From the NCBI GenBank assembly GCA_036850595.1, contig CM072162.1, forward strand, positions 16,421,758 through 16,485,757: a stretch of DNA of 64,000 nucleotides. Direction: 5' to 3'. The stretch comes from Rhyacichthys aspro. Taxonomy: Eukaryota > Chordata > Actinopteri > Gobiiformes > Rhyacichthyidae. Positions 39,464 to 49,989 of this stretch are shown one piece after another; positions within the stretch are counted from its first letter, which is position 1, and the number at the start of each line of letters is the position of its first letter. The translations under genes and the position numbers were made by a program. Below the pieces are notes generated by a model. It was not told the DNA's origin. It saw only the letters and a list, made by a program, of their open reading frames with translations, and searched no databases.

Positions 39464-40917
39464 TGTGCATCTGCTAATACTGAATAAATTGCAGGTTCAA
39501 TACAACCACTGTGCAGAAAGAAACCTGTGAAATAAAGTGGCGTCTTCCATACAAAACAAATCAATATCAGCAGGACAAGTGCACTCCTAAAAACTCTGTC
39601 AATTGACTATATAGTCAATTAAAAAGAAATAAACTATATGAGGTTGTCACATGGCTCCCTTTTAGGTTGTGCTTTAGAGCTGCCTCAAAATGGTTTCATA
39701 GGGTACTCTTTCTATACTGTGGGTCACATATTGGCCCTCAAAGACACCAGGCTGCACCAAAGCCCTGCTTCTTAAATCATGTCTCTCCAGCTCCTCCTGT
39801 TCTCCATACACTTCCACCCAGGTGGCACTTGCAGCCTGTCTTGTGCAGCCAAACAGAATTAAGGCAGAATTAAAAACTCAATGAGCCTAATAATTAAACT
39901 TTAATGGACTACATAAAGCAACCAGCACCTTTTAAACACTGCTGTCACTGTATCAAGCCTAGGTTCCTGCTATCTCTCTTTTATTCAGGACAAAGCCATC
40001 ACAATTTACCTCAGTGTTAAAATATTTCATTTTATAAAACCCTAAATATGTAGGTACAAAAGGAATTGAAAAGAGGCTTCCCCAAACTACACACATAACA
40101 CTATAGACTGTACACTGTAGAAGTTAATCTGTAAATTTCACAGAACTGTCCCAGTCAGCAGCATCATACAGTACAAATGAAAACAGAAGCACAACAGTAT
40201 ATAAGAAGTTGATTAGCTTTGTAAAGTTGTAGCAGCAGATTATAATCTGCATGATATTATCTGAACAGCACAAACACAAATATATTCTAGACCTATAGGA
40301 AACACTGCAAATTAAATAGTCACAGAATATGGGTCTTGCACTCATCTCATTTTCACCGACATTTAAAAGATTAAAACAACTTTTAAAAACTACAAACAGT
40401 CATCTGTCACTTGATGCCCAACCTTGTGAGTAAACTATCAAGGATGATAAAAGGTTCATAACCATCATTCTGGCTTAATGCCACAGACTACAGGATGGTC
40501 CAAATCAGCAGCAACAGCAACAGGTACAGCAGTCTTTCAGCAGCACTGAGTGTGTGCGTGGGCTGTGAGCTGACAGCAGAAATTACATAACTTTAGTGTC
40601 TGAAAAGGCATTACTGCTAAAGCTCTATAAATTATAGCCTGACTTTTAAGCAACAGGAAATATGTCTGTCATGCCACAGTGATGACAAAGTAATAATGGT
40701 ATCACAACATCACTGGCAAAACCAACACCATCATTAACTGTAACTCCCAGTACAAGAGTTAAGGCAGCTCCAAGAATACTGATAGAATAAGTGAACAAAT
40801 GGGGTCAAAAACCACACCTGTCATTTGTCCTTTATGTACTATGTAAAGGTAAAAATCCTGCACTTTCAGAGTTTCAACACTAGAGGGCGACCAATGACAA
40901 CTTTGCATTGTTCTTAC
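39464..40917 (-). other. macrod2: macrod2 intron 3, proximal part: nothing coding seen
   Basis: AT-rich intron between the minisatellite and macrod2 exon 3. No exon, RNA gene or clear repeat was recognised. The donor of exon 3 (GTAAGAA on the minus strand) opens this intron at 40917. Confidence 0.5.
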
Positions 40918-41031
40918 CAGCATTGACAATAGCATCCACCTCCAGCAGCGTGATGTCCCCTTTGTAGAGGGATACTTTATCAGAAAGCCCTCCTCCACTG
41001 GTCACCTGAGTTTCTTCCTCATTGTCATTGG
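40918..41031 (-). CDS. macrod2: macrod2 coding exon 3 (start of macro domain)
   Basis: Acceptor TTTCTTTCAG precedes 41031 and donor GTAAGAA follows 40918 (both read on the minus strand). The 114 nt encode residues 47-84: an acidic linker (NDNEEETQ, VTSGGGLSD) and the first macro-domain strands KVSLYKGDITLLEVDAIVNA. The exon ends one base into the next alanine codon. Confidence 0.95.
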
Positions 41032-44000
41032 CTGAAAGAAAGAAATAGATGTTCATTTAGTATACAATTAAACAATAGCAAATACCTGAACATCATGCTT
41101 TTGCTGGCTTAAAATTGGAAAATGATTTATTTACTAAGACCCGGTAAAACACGAAGGTTGCTTTAACCAGAGCCAACTTCCTCCTACTGATGATGCTTTT
41201 TTGTCTGGCAAAACCCTATGCTCAGCGGTATGTGTCTGAGCTATACACTCCATTTCAAACATCTTTGGATTAGAAGAACATCTCCTATTACCATGACTTA
41301 CAGCTGAGAACAGATGGAGACTTATGGAGTCCTTTGGCAGACTCCTTTCACAGAGCATCCTCCGCCAATATTATTAAAAGGGACACAGGGATCTAAAAGG
41401 TGGCCACATGTGAAAATTGTATAGCAAGATTAGAAATGCATCCAACTTTCTTTCAGTTTGTGATTGGGAACCCGTGTTAGATTCAGTACAGCTGTCATCC
41501 AGTAACCCTCACTCTGAACTGTCACCACTGATGAGCTGGAACACTGATTTTTCTGCTTCCTCTTTAGAAAACATTATATATAACAGAATAGTGTATCATG
41601 TTTTAAATAAGAAGCCATTAAAAAATTGTGTACTGTATATAATAATGATACAAATACAAAACAACTGCCAAATCCTCATCTAAAGTAAAGACTTTTTCTA
41701 AAAAACATGTGTTCACAATGCAAAACATGATACATGACAACCACAGCCATCACTAAATACTGTGTGGTTACATTTGCTCCACATGTGTTTTAGTGCACAG
41801 AAGGATGTACTGTCATTTGGTACAATTCAAATACAATTATTCACAGATATATATTTTCACAGATGTGCCTGCTCATCAACAGTGACCCCCTTCAAACAAT
41901 GACAAAAAAGCTGTTCCTCCTACTGTTATTCTCCTCCCTCCAGGTTGGGATCTTGTCCAGAGAGATGTAGTCTTGGCGACGGTACTCCTTGCGTCTTTCT
42001 TCTCGATCTAGACGCAGCAGTCTCTCTGTGGGAGACAAAGAAAAGAGCAGAAGTTGTACTGTTAAAAAGGAACGAGGAAATAAAGGATGGAGATGGAATA
42101 CGTGTCAAACAGGCTTAACAACAGCTGAAATAGTGCTTCAGTGGCTCACATGCTCGAGCTGATGCCAAACCCAGTTCTGAAGTGAGGGCGAGTCATTTTC
42201 TCCGTTTCAGTGATATCAATACCAATCTACAGTCTCTCTCCTTTTAAACTACTTCAATGTAATAAATAAACAAATGGTACAGTGCAAAGGATTTAGGCAG
42301 AAAAGTTAGTTTTATCAATTTACAAAATGCAAAGGGAGTGATCCCAAACAAACAGCCAATGGCGTTATCTTCATAAAGAAGAAGAGGAAGTGCTGGAAGT
42401 GATACTCTTAACTTCAACAAGTCTGGGATTACATGACGAGAGAGAAGGTTTTGAGACAGCCTATGTCCAAGAAGAACAACCTACTTGTTGAGTTCCTTCA
42501 ACAACAATTAAACGCTGTATTTATGAAAACATTCTTACTTTACAGAATTTCATCAAACCTGCCTGAAACGTTTGCACAATAGAGTACATTACGTGTCCAG
42601 TGCATTTGAATGTAAAAATGACTTCAACTGCATAAAAACAGTATGAAAAGTTTCACTCTCCTTCTTATGTGCTACAATAACACTACATAATGAAAGCAAA
42701 CAAAACTAACAGCTCTGTTAATGCCATTATGTGACAGTATTGCCATTCTAACAACCTACAGCAAACTCAGTGGCTAACTTGGGTTAAAACATTACCCAGC
42801 TGTTGCTTACAGAACTTGTATTAGAGCATCTTTCTCTTCTTACAGCTAATATTTACCTAGTTCATTTCCACTGCTTTTATGTAAAGATATAACACAGTCT
42901 CCGAAAACAGGCTGTTGTTAAAAACAAGCTTCAAGTGTGTGCCTCACTGAGAAACAAATATCCCATTGTAAACATGATGTGAACAAGGCCAAGTAAACTC
43001 ATCAAACAGCATCATACCCATTTATCAAAGAAAACTGTGATATGTCTGCTCAGATGGGTAGCCAATTTCTCAGAGACCTAACACTTAAAGGCAGGGGGGC
43101 TGCTACATTTTGGAAGTGTCTTTAGGTCATGTTTTGGCAACATCCTGGAGCAGTTTGAGCAGATTATACAAGGTTTTTGCAGTGGGGATATCTTTGCTCT
43201 GCTTTGTTCTGTCCCCCTTCTGCTTTCTGCTGTCATTCCCAAGGCTGCTTTTATTCTACATGAATGAATAAAAAGGAGGATGAACACAGCAAAGCTCTCT
43301 GGACTCAGAAAGCGCTTGTCACTAAACTTTTAGTCAGTGGAGTAGTTGCCATGAGAAAAGAATGGGTTGAAATCAATTAGTCTGCACAGAGACTATTGAA
43401 CCAGCACTATCACTTGCTGTTATGGTCTTTCATTACAATGTGGTCTCTGTAGTGCTGCCCACATGCCAGACTCTAACTGTACAGATCCAGCAAATGGGAT
43501 ATGACTGTCTCAAAATACCAATGTCTAATGTATTGTCTTTTAGATTTCCCCATTTACTCTTTACTTTGATGTAAATCTGTCACGATGAGAGATAGGACAT
43601 ATTTTCTTCGATTACTTACCATTCTTTTCTACTAATTACAATTCTACGCAACTCACTCACACACCGAAAAAAAATTCTGTCCATTCTTAAGTTTCACAAT
43701 ATGATCTACATTTGACTTGCCTTGATCTTATCTTGGAGCAATTTAAGCTTGAAGGCTATATGCTCAGAATTTGAAATCAGATTCACTTTGATGTTCATTT
43801 CATGCTGCTACCTGCTCAGCCTGGAAATGGAGAACTACAATTAATGATTACCTTGACTATGGCCGTTTTGTGAACCATTACTGTACATACAATTTCTCCC
43901 ATGTGCTCATATTTAAAGTGCACCTTCCCTGCTGAAGTGAAGCAAGACTAAGGATGATAACAGTTCCACTTCAAATATTATTATTTCTTATTGGCTACTT

Positions 44001-44811
44001 TTACTCTTGTTTCGACTTCAAGGATATGTGGAAACCTTTTAAATAAAACATGCTTTTACCAGAAAAAAACAAAGAACACAAACTCACATTTAAGTGTCTT
44101 GTATTGCGCATGCTCGGTAAATAAAGCAGCAGTAATTAGTTAATTGATAGCACCTGAACTGAGCTGGCTAATGTAAAACGTCTAAAAATGAAACAAATGA
44201 CATTTTAATTTAAGAACTGAATGCATTTTTTGCAGCTTTAACTCAATAGCCCCCCTTCTGTATTGAAACGACACTGTGGCCAAGTTATGCGTGATAGTAG
44301 CCTGCATATCAGCTGTTTACACATCACTGTTGGACAAAATAACACGTCCTCTTTTACTTTCCAATCAAACCGAGGATGTTATCCTTAGTTTACCTACCAG
44401 GTTGTTTGCAAGTCATAGAGCCAGTGTGGATGCATCACACAGGTGGAAGGATTGGATGCCTGAGCTTCTCCTCAAATGAATAGGAATCCGGGAAAGGAAG
44501 CATAAATGTGAGCTAATAATCATGCGAGAGGAACCGCGGGAATATCTACTGTTGTCGCGAATGTCAAACATGCGCTACGGCAACCAAACACCAGCGCAAC
44601 ATCCTAATAACATCTGTGCGGCCGCCGTGTGGGATCAGCTACAAGTTACCAGGAACACGGCCGTGCAAAGGAGACTGGGTAAGCACTGTCAATCTCCTGA
44701 CACGGCTGGAAATCAAGCTGTTTGACATGGAGATGCTGATAGCTTCATTCCCCCCCCTAAAAAAGAAGCCTTACCTTTCTCAGTCTTCCAGTCCTTTTTC
44801 TTTTTGCTCAT
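40918..44811 (-). CDS. macrod2: MACROD2 (mono-ADP-ribosyl hydrolase), N-terminal part: coding exons 1-3, spliced
   Basis: Three exons on the minus strand (44811-44775, 42025-41924, 41031-40918) join in frame to 84 residues plus one base. The product starts MSKKKKDWKTEK, continues with a charged helix (ERLLRLDREERRKEYRRQDY, then ISLDKIPTWREE), and after an acidic linker enters the macro domain: KVSLYKGDITLLEVDAIVNA. The GDI words (residues 71-73) belong to the adenine-binding strand, and the final NA begins the NAAN-type ADP-ribose site. MACROD2 removes mono-ADP-ribose from proteins and deacetylates O-acetyl-ADP-ribose, in nucleus and cytoplasm. Exon lengths and phases (37, 102, 114 nt; phase 1 at each junction) are mutually consistent. 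The remainder of the macro domain and the acidic C-terminal tail lie beyond base 1, with flrt3 in between. Confidence 0.94.
41032..41923 (-). other. macrod2: macrod2 intron 2
   Basis: 892 bases between exons 2 and 3. Nothing else recognised in it. Confidence 0.85.
41924..42025 (-). CDS. macrod2: macrod2 coding exon 2
   Basis: Acceptor TTTGTCTCCCACAG and donor GTAGGA (minus strand) bound 102 nt that encode residues 13-46: RLLRLDREERRKEYRRQDY, ISLDKIPTWREE. This matches the conserved segment ahead of the macro domain in vertebrate MACROD2. The donor is weaker than consensus, but it is the only one that keeps the frame into exon 3, creating a threonine codon across the junction. Confidence 0.92.
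42026..44774 (-). other. macrod2: macrod2 intron 1
   Basis: About 2.75 kb, mostly AT-rich, with no recognised coding exon on the minus strand. Its 5' end (about 44.5-44.7 kb) is CpG-rich and carries a plus-strand open frame that ends in a good splice donor, reported separately. Confidence 0.75.
44520..44681 (+). promoter_or_regulatory. CpG-rich, exon-like segment inside macrod2 intron 1
   Basis: This stretch is clearly richer in CG dinucleotides than its surroundings (GCGGCCGCCG, CCGCGGG, TCGCGA). It contains CGCTACGGCAACC and GTTACCAGGAAC, which resemble RFX-type sites. On the plus strand it stays open and ends at GGAGACTG followed by GTAAGC, a good donor. It could be part of the macrod2 CpG island, or the first exon of a divergent non-coding transcript. 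No protein family was recognised in the frame. Confidence 0.3.
44775..44811 (-). CDS. macrod2: macrod2 coding exon 1 with start codon
   Basis: The minus-strand sequence GGAAGCATGAGC gives an ATG with A at -3. It encodes MSKKKKDWKTEK and one base of the next codon, then donor GTAAGG. Human MACROD2 also starts with a lysine-rich stretch ending in a WREEKE-like segment, which supports this start. Confidence 0.92.
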
Positions 44812-44829
44812 GCTTCCGGAATGATTAGA

Positions 44830-45180
44830 CTTTGAATGGTTGTTTTTTGACTGTGACAACCCCAGGCTCACAGTGAATAGTGATCCGGAGGGAAAGTGAA
44901 AAGCAAAGTGAAACAGCCTCTGGACGGTTGTCTCACCTGTGAAGCTGTCAAATTTCTATGGAGCTCAGTGGGCTCAACCTACCGTGATTGCGCCGTAAAT
45001 TATGTGTACGGATTTCAGCTGCGCGATTGGGTGTTGGGAACGAGGAAGTGAATGCGCCATTGGTGGAGGTCTGGAGTCAGTCACAGAAGGTCCACAGACT
45101 GGGCAGACAGGGTAGGTTGTGCGCAGTGGTTCATCCTCCTGGCGTGAGAGGAGGCAGGCTGCAAGCGCCGGTGTAATACC
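44830..45180 (-). promoter_or_regulatory. macrod2: macrod2 promoter and 5' untranslated region
   Basis: Upstream of the macrod2 ATG (higher coordinates) the sequence is CpG-enriched and TATA-less. Read on the minus strand it has CCAAT boxes at 45030-45026 and 45063-45059. These sit about 210-250 bases before the start codon, suitable for a CCAAT-driven promoter. The start of transcription is not visible. Confidence 0.5.
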
Positions 45181-48100
45181 AACTTCAGCCTCAGTCTGTC
45201 ATAGACACATCCGCATCTTTAGAGGATTGAAGAGAGATTTATATGGCTTCTGTTTTCAGTTTCATGTTAAAGTGTTGCTCATTAAATCCCACCTTTGGAT
45301 CAGCTTCAGTGGAACAACAAGATATGCTCGACTTCAGTTGCTTTTAGTAGACTCTGCCTAGTTCATCAATATAAGCATCACTTGTTGACCCAATGCCCAG
45401 CACAATAGCCTAAATAAATGTACAAAAAAGTAAATATACAAAAGATTTGGGGCGCATAGGTTGCATTAACTTATTTAGTAGGCCTATAATTGCCCATTTT
45501 ATTTTATAACTTGGTGTGACTTATTCAAAACAACTTTGAATAAAATGTATCAAAGCAGAAACAACCTGTGATAAAATTGCTATTAAAGGAAAAACAACAA
45601 ACATCAGTCTGTGGTTGTTCTTACAATTTAAAACTAACTCTGGAAATAGCCCTGTTGTTTTGTTCCTGGATTAAAAGGATGCAGATTTAAAATAACACAA
45701 TACATGCATTTGTTAAGATGCACAAATTTATCACCATTGTTTCTTTGACTTGTGTTGTTACATGCACAATGTCATGAAAACCTGCTATTGTTCACTGGAT
45801 TACACAGTATTTCATGGGATAGATGAGATCAGTACTAAGTCAGGCTGTCATATGGGGTAGCCTGGTTCCAGAGACCACCGTCTGTCATCTGTTGTGCTCT
45901 GCTCCGGTCCAGACCAGACCCATCTGCTCCAAAAAAACCCTGATTTTAGCCTATCTCTCAAGGGAAAGCATTTTTCTTCCAAGCTGGACTTTGATCCATA
46001 TTGTTTTGAAAAACATCCAATTTTCTGATACTTTCTCTCATAATGTGTTATTGAGTTAGTTGCCAAATAAAACACAACCACAATTTCCAACAAAGCCTGC
46101 TTTTGTCAGATACAATCCTTTATGTGTCGTATTGCTTCATATCTGTTCCTCTCAGGACTTGACAGAGACTTTTATATTTAAGTCAAATTAAAGATTGTTA
46201 TCTCATTGATCTTCTGCTCCTTTTAGGAAATTAAGTCAAAAGGAACAGACTCCTTTGTAACATCTTAATTAGTTTCTATTTAAATTAATGACACTATTAG
46301 TCACAAATGTGCAAAATGAAAGAAGGTTCTTCTTCTTCTTCTTCTTCTTCTTCTACTCCAAAGGTTAACTTTTGCTGTACCTTTCAGAACATACCACTAG
46401 ATGTCAATCTTGCAACACAATATGCAGCAGTCATTCCATAGCTTTCAGTGGATTGGGACTAATTATGTAACAGAAATTATTTTGTTACGTTTTTTTTGTC
46501 AAACAAGCATTTTTCACTGATCATTACATATAGTTTTTTCCTATAGTCAGTGTTTGCTGTTGGTCGCGCTGATTTTTGGGATTCTCCTTAAAATATAATT
46601 ATACCGTTGTATGCTATTTGTCATTTTAATTCATGTGCAATTGTAAATTTCTTAATGTATTTCTTTTTGTATCAATTTATTTCTGCCTTTATATGGGCTT
46701 GAGAATTAATTTTATTTATTATGCAATACACAATTAGAGACACACTAATGGACAGCCATTTCCATTCCTTCAAAATTGGCCATGTAGTTCACCTAAGCAT
46801 GCATGTCTTTTGACTGTAGAGCATCCAGTATAAAAGAAGAGGAGGACAGGCCATGAACTCTAAATTATAATGTGAACACAGTCGACTTTCTTTAGGTCTG
46901 ATCGATGAATGACAAGTGGAGCTATTATTCAAATATTTTATGAGCTATCTTATCAGGATGTCCATGTCTTGTATTGTGAGTTATTTTAATCTTTGATGAA
47001 CACAGAAGATAAAACTTGGCTGCTTGTCTATAATGGTTCTGCAGGGCAAACACAGAGGAGGATCTATTTGTGTGCTGTGTAGGCTATAGTCATGGTTACA
47101 GCACTAAGTTCAAGCCAAAGTCTAAACCCATCAGGCTGCACCTACAAGTCATGAGTCAGATCTGTTGTTTTCTTAATTTGTATGTTTTTGTATCCAACTT
47201 AAAATCATAGCAACATAAAAACAGCAAGTAACACAATTATCTACAATGAAATGAAGAAAATGATCCAAAAGACAAAGTTGGCCCAGAGGCTAAAAGATAA
47301 CTGCAGCAGGTTATTTTTATTTCAGTCCCCCTTGAATTTAAGTGGTTTCATTTTTTGGTGATGAGACATATCACTGTCATAATTCATTCAATAATGATAC
47401 ATGATTTGTATAATACAAATGGTGGTTTCACAGACAAAGTAAGTATTACTCAAGGGGAAACTCCAGTGAAAAACAGAGCTTAAGCCACTGATGTACCACA
47501 CATCCTCGAGGCGACCAGCTGACACCTTCTATTGTACTTTGTTTATATAATGTTTTAGCTCCTGCCAATAAATAATTGAAGGATTAAAGGAAACATTTCT
47601 TTATAAATTCTCCAAAACATACAGTGTGTGTTAAGCCTGTATCTGTTAATGTAATTGTTTGCACAGCCAGAGTGGTTTGGCTTATGTTATTTTGACACAA
47701 GAAATGTTACATCTGTGATTTGACTTTCCTATACTGTCAGAGCTACAGTGCTTTGATCCCCATCTGCCCACCCTGAATACAAAAACACAGTGTGACCTGG
47801 TGGTTTTTGTGGGATCTTTGTAACCTTTTAAATCAAGCCTCTTGCCGGCCCATATCATTGTTGTGTCCTCTCATATATCCAGCTCATCTGTTCTACAGAT
47901 GTGAACAGCTACTCGCTATTTTGATTAAACTGAGCTGAAGGGATGGGCATTTGCTTATACTTTTTACCTCTTGATTATGCATATAGAGTCACTGTCTTAA
48001 AGAGAACATGAAACTTGGTCAAGTTTCATTCTATTCTGAAGCCTACCATATAGTATTATTTTATGCAACCAAGACCTACATCAGAGCATGTAACAGAGCC

Positions 48101-49080
48101 AGTAGTCCAAGGGTTAACTGTGTAGTTATGTCAGACACTCCATAGGCTTTAATACCATACACTTGTCTTCTATTTACTGCAATTCTTGTGCAAGCACGAT
48201 TTATAATTAGATGCTTTTTGATGCAGAAAGGTCTACCACTTGGTACTTTGTTTAGTCTACATGCTCACAATGGTTTTGAGGTTGGATAAAAAGGCATCAC
48301 AATGTGGGTATTCTTTTCTTTTTAGGATTCCTGTGGCTTGTAGCTTTGGCAAAATGTGTTGTAGCAGCTCACCCTGTTTATTTTAGTTTCTCTATTTAAT
48401 AAAGCCCCAGTCCAGCATGTCTCTCACACCAGAACCTGCCTGCTCTCTGCCTTCTCCAAAAGTGAATATTTTCAGTAGTCCAACATGTAAAGGCTTCAAA
48501 AAACCTGTATGTCTGACCATAACACTGATACAATGAATATTAGCGTTGTCTAATGCACTAATCAAAATCTAGCCTCTTTTTAGCAGCTGTCCAGCAGCTA
48601 ATCCAATCATTTTATGTTTTATTTGGCAATTTTAAATGTTATTTAACATCTGGGTTGTGAAATAGACTAGACCAGTATTAAAAACTGGACTACAGTTTTC
48701 TTTTTGCATATCATTGACATCAGTCTGAACCAGTTTCCACAGAGACTGAATGGCATGTGATACTAAGGCACCCCTAAGTCTTTCTGGGCCTTTGTTCTTC
48801 AGCTCTCTGTCTCTATTATTTCTGTGTTCATGTGTTCTAAAGGAAACATTAGGTCCACTCTATAGATATAGGAATTAGGTTTTTTGCTGAAACTATTGAG
48901 TAAGTGTATCATAACATTAAAAAAAAAAAGTTTCAACTGAAAAACGTATTTATTCAGTCATAACCTAAAATAGCATACATTTTTTTCTTTCAATCAAACA
49001 ACCATTTCGAAACAAAAACAATAAGTAAATAAGATGTATTACATTAAAACATATATCCACGCTTTAAGCACCCGGCGTAT
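45181..49080. other. Intergenic interval between macrod2 and tasp1
   Basis: About 3.9 kb between two divergent promoters. No coding exon was recognised on either strand; in particular no sequence resembling ESF1, NDUFAF5 or SEL1L2, which lie between these genes in human. It holds a TTC microsatellite at 46327-46354. The rest is AT-rich. Confidence 0.6.
46327..46354. repeat. (TTC)n microsatellite
   Basis: Nine uninterrupted TTC units, 28 bases, polypyrimidine on the plus strand. Confidence 0.9.
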
Positions 49081-49084
49081 GTAC

Positions 49085-49190
49085 ATGAGTTTAACCACGT
49101 GGGCCAGTGACACGCACTTTGCGCACTTCCTTAGCAACGTGTATCTGAACCAGGAAGTACTTTCAGATGCTAGTGCTAGATAGCTTTGCA
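49085..49190 (+). promoter_or_regulatory. tasp1: tasp1 promoter
   Basis: A compact TATA-less region just before the inferred first exon. It contains an E box CACGTG (49096-49101), an RFX-like CCTTAGCAAC (49129-49138) and an ETS site CAGGAAGT (49151-49158), together with several CG dinucleotides in otherwise AT-rich sequence. ETS and RFX sites near the start are typical of housekeeping vertebrate promoters. Confidence 0.5.
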
Positions 49191-49326
49191 TGGAGAGGTG
49201 CAGGGAGGGAGAAAGTTTGTTTGTGTTGTATTTCGTGCTTCAAATACTAATAATTTGTGTTAGACACGAACCGGAATGAAGCTGTGGATACCATTCAGTT
49301 GTGGTAATTGAAGAAACTTGAAAGTG
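49190..49326 (+). other. tasp1: tasp1 non-coding exon 1 (5' boundary approximate)
   Basis: The 3' boundary is a strong donor, GAAAGTG followed by GTAAGTT at 49327. The 5' end is a guess, placed just after the promoter motifs. It holds two ATG triplets that open short frames ending within or soon after the exon, so it does not contribute to taspase. Confidence 0.5.
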
Positions 49327-49797
49327 GTAAGTTGTCTTAGTTTTGTTGCTGTGTTAGCGAGCTGTTGGCTAGTAAGCTAACAAAACACCAGACTATTACC
49401 TTACCATCTAACTATTTATTTGTATATATAAAAACCAAGGAAGTTAAATCCTACCAAGTCACTTAAACTATAAACATTCAAGCCAAACGTCATTTTAGAA
49501 AGTTTATATTTTATGTATTTCATTATCATAACATTATTTGACGTTTACAATGATCTGTCTTAGGGTATCTTCTACTAAAAATAGAAGAATCATCAGTAAT
49601 CAGCCTTTTTAAATGCTTCATTAAAACTTAAATAAACGTTTTCATTACAGCAAAGATGTTATATCTAGACACAAAACTGCTTTTCTTTTATTATACTAGC
49701 ACTTGCAAATGTACTTTTTGTAAACTTTGCAAACAATTGTGAAGAAATGTGTAATATTTTATTACTTTTTTCTATTTTCACAGGTTTTGTCAATAAA

Positions 49798-49830
49798 ATG
49801 TCTTCTCTGGCATTTAAGGATAGGCCATGA
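49798..49830 (+). promoter_or_regulatory. tasp1: tasp1 upstream ORF overlapping the start codon
   Basis: In exon 2, an ATG at 49798 (context AATAAAATGT, A at -3) opens a 10-codon frame (MSSLAFKDRP) whose TGA stop shares bases with the main ATG at 49827 (ATGA). Ribosomes finishing this frame would terminate exactly at the taspase start, an arrangement compatible with reinitiation or dampening of translation. Confidence 0.6.
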
Positions 49831-49989
49831 TCGGCTTGTCAAGTAATGTGGGGGTTATGGAAAGTCTAACAAACTCTGCTGAAGAGCAGCAGGCATCTTT
49901 TGTTTTGTCCAATTCATGGCCCAAAACCCAGGAATTAAACAAGAACCAGAGGCCAAAAGGTTTTGGTGGATTTGTTTTAGTTCATGCAG
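49827..49989 (+). CDS. tasp1: tasp1 coding exon 1 (residues 1-54)
   Basis: Acceptor TATTTTCACAG ends at 49783, so the exon begins at 49784 with 43 untranslated bases. It encodes a poorly conserved N-terminus, then GFGGFVLVHA, the first strand of the hydrolase fold. Donor GTGAGT; it ends in phase 1. Confidence 0.92.

Noticed and set aside
44276..44479. Open frame on the plus strand upstream of the CpG segment
   Set aside because: Not similar to any protein I recognise and not GC-rich as an exon there would be.
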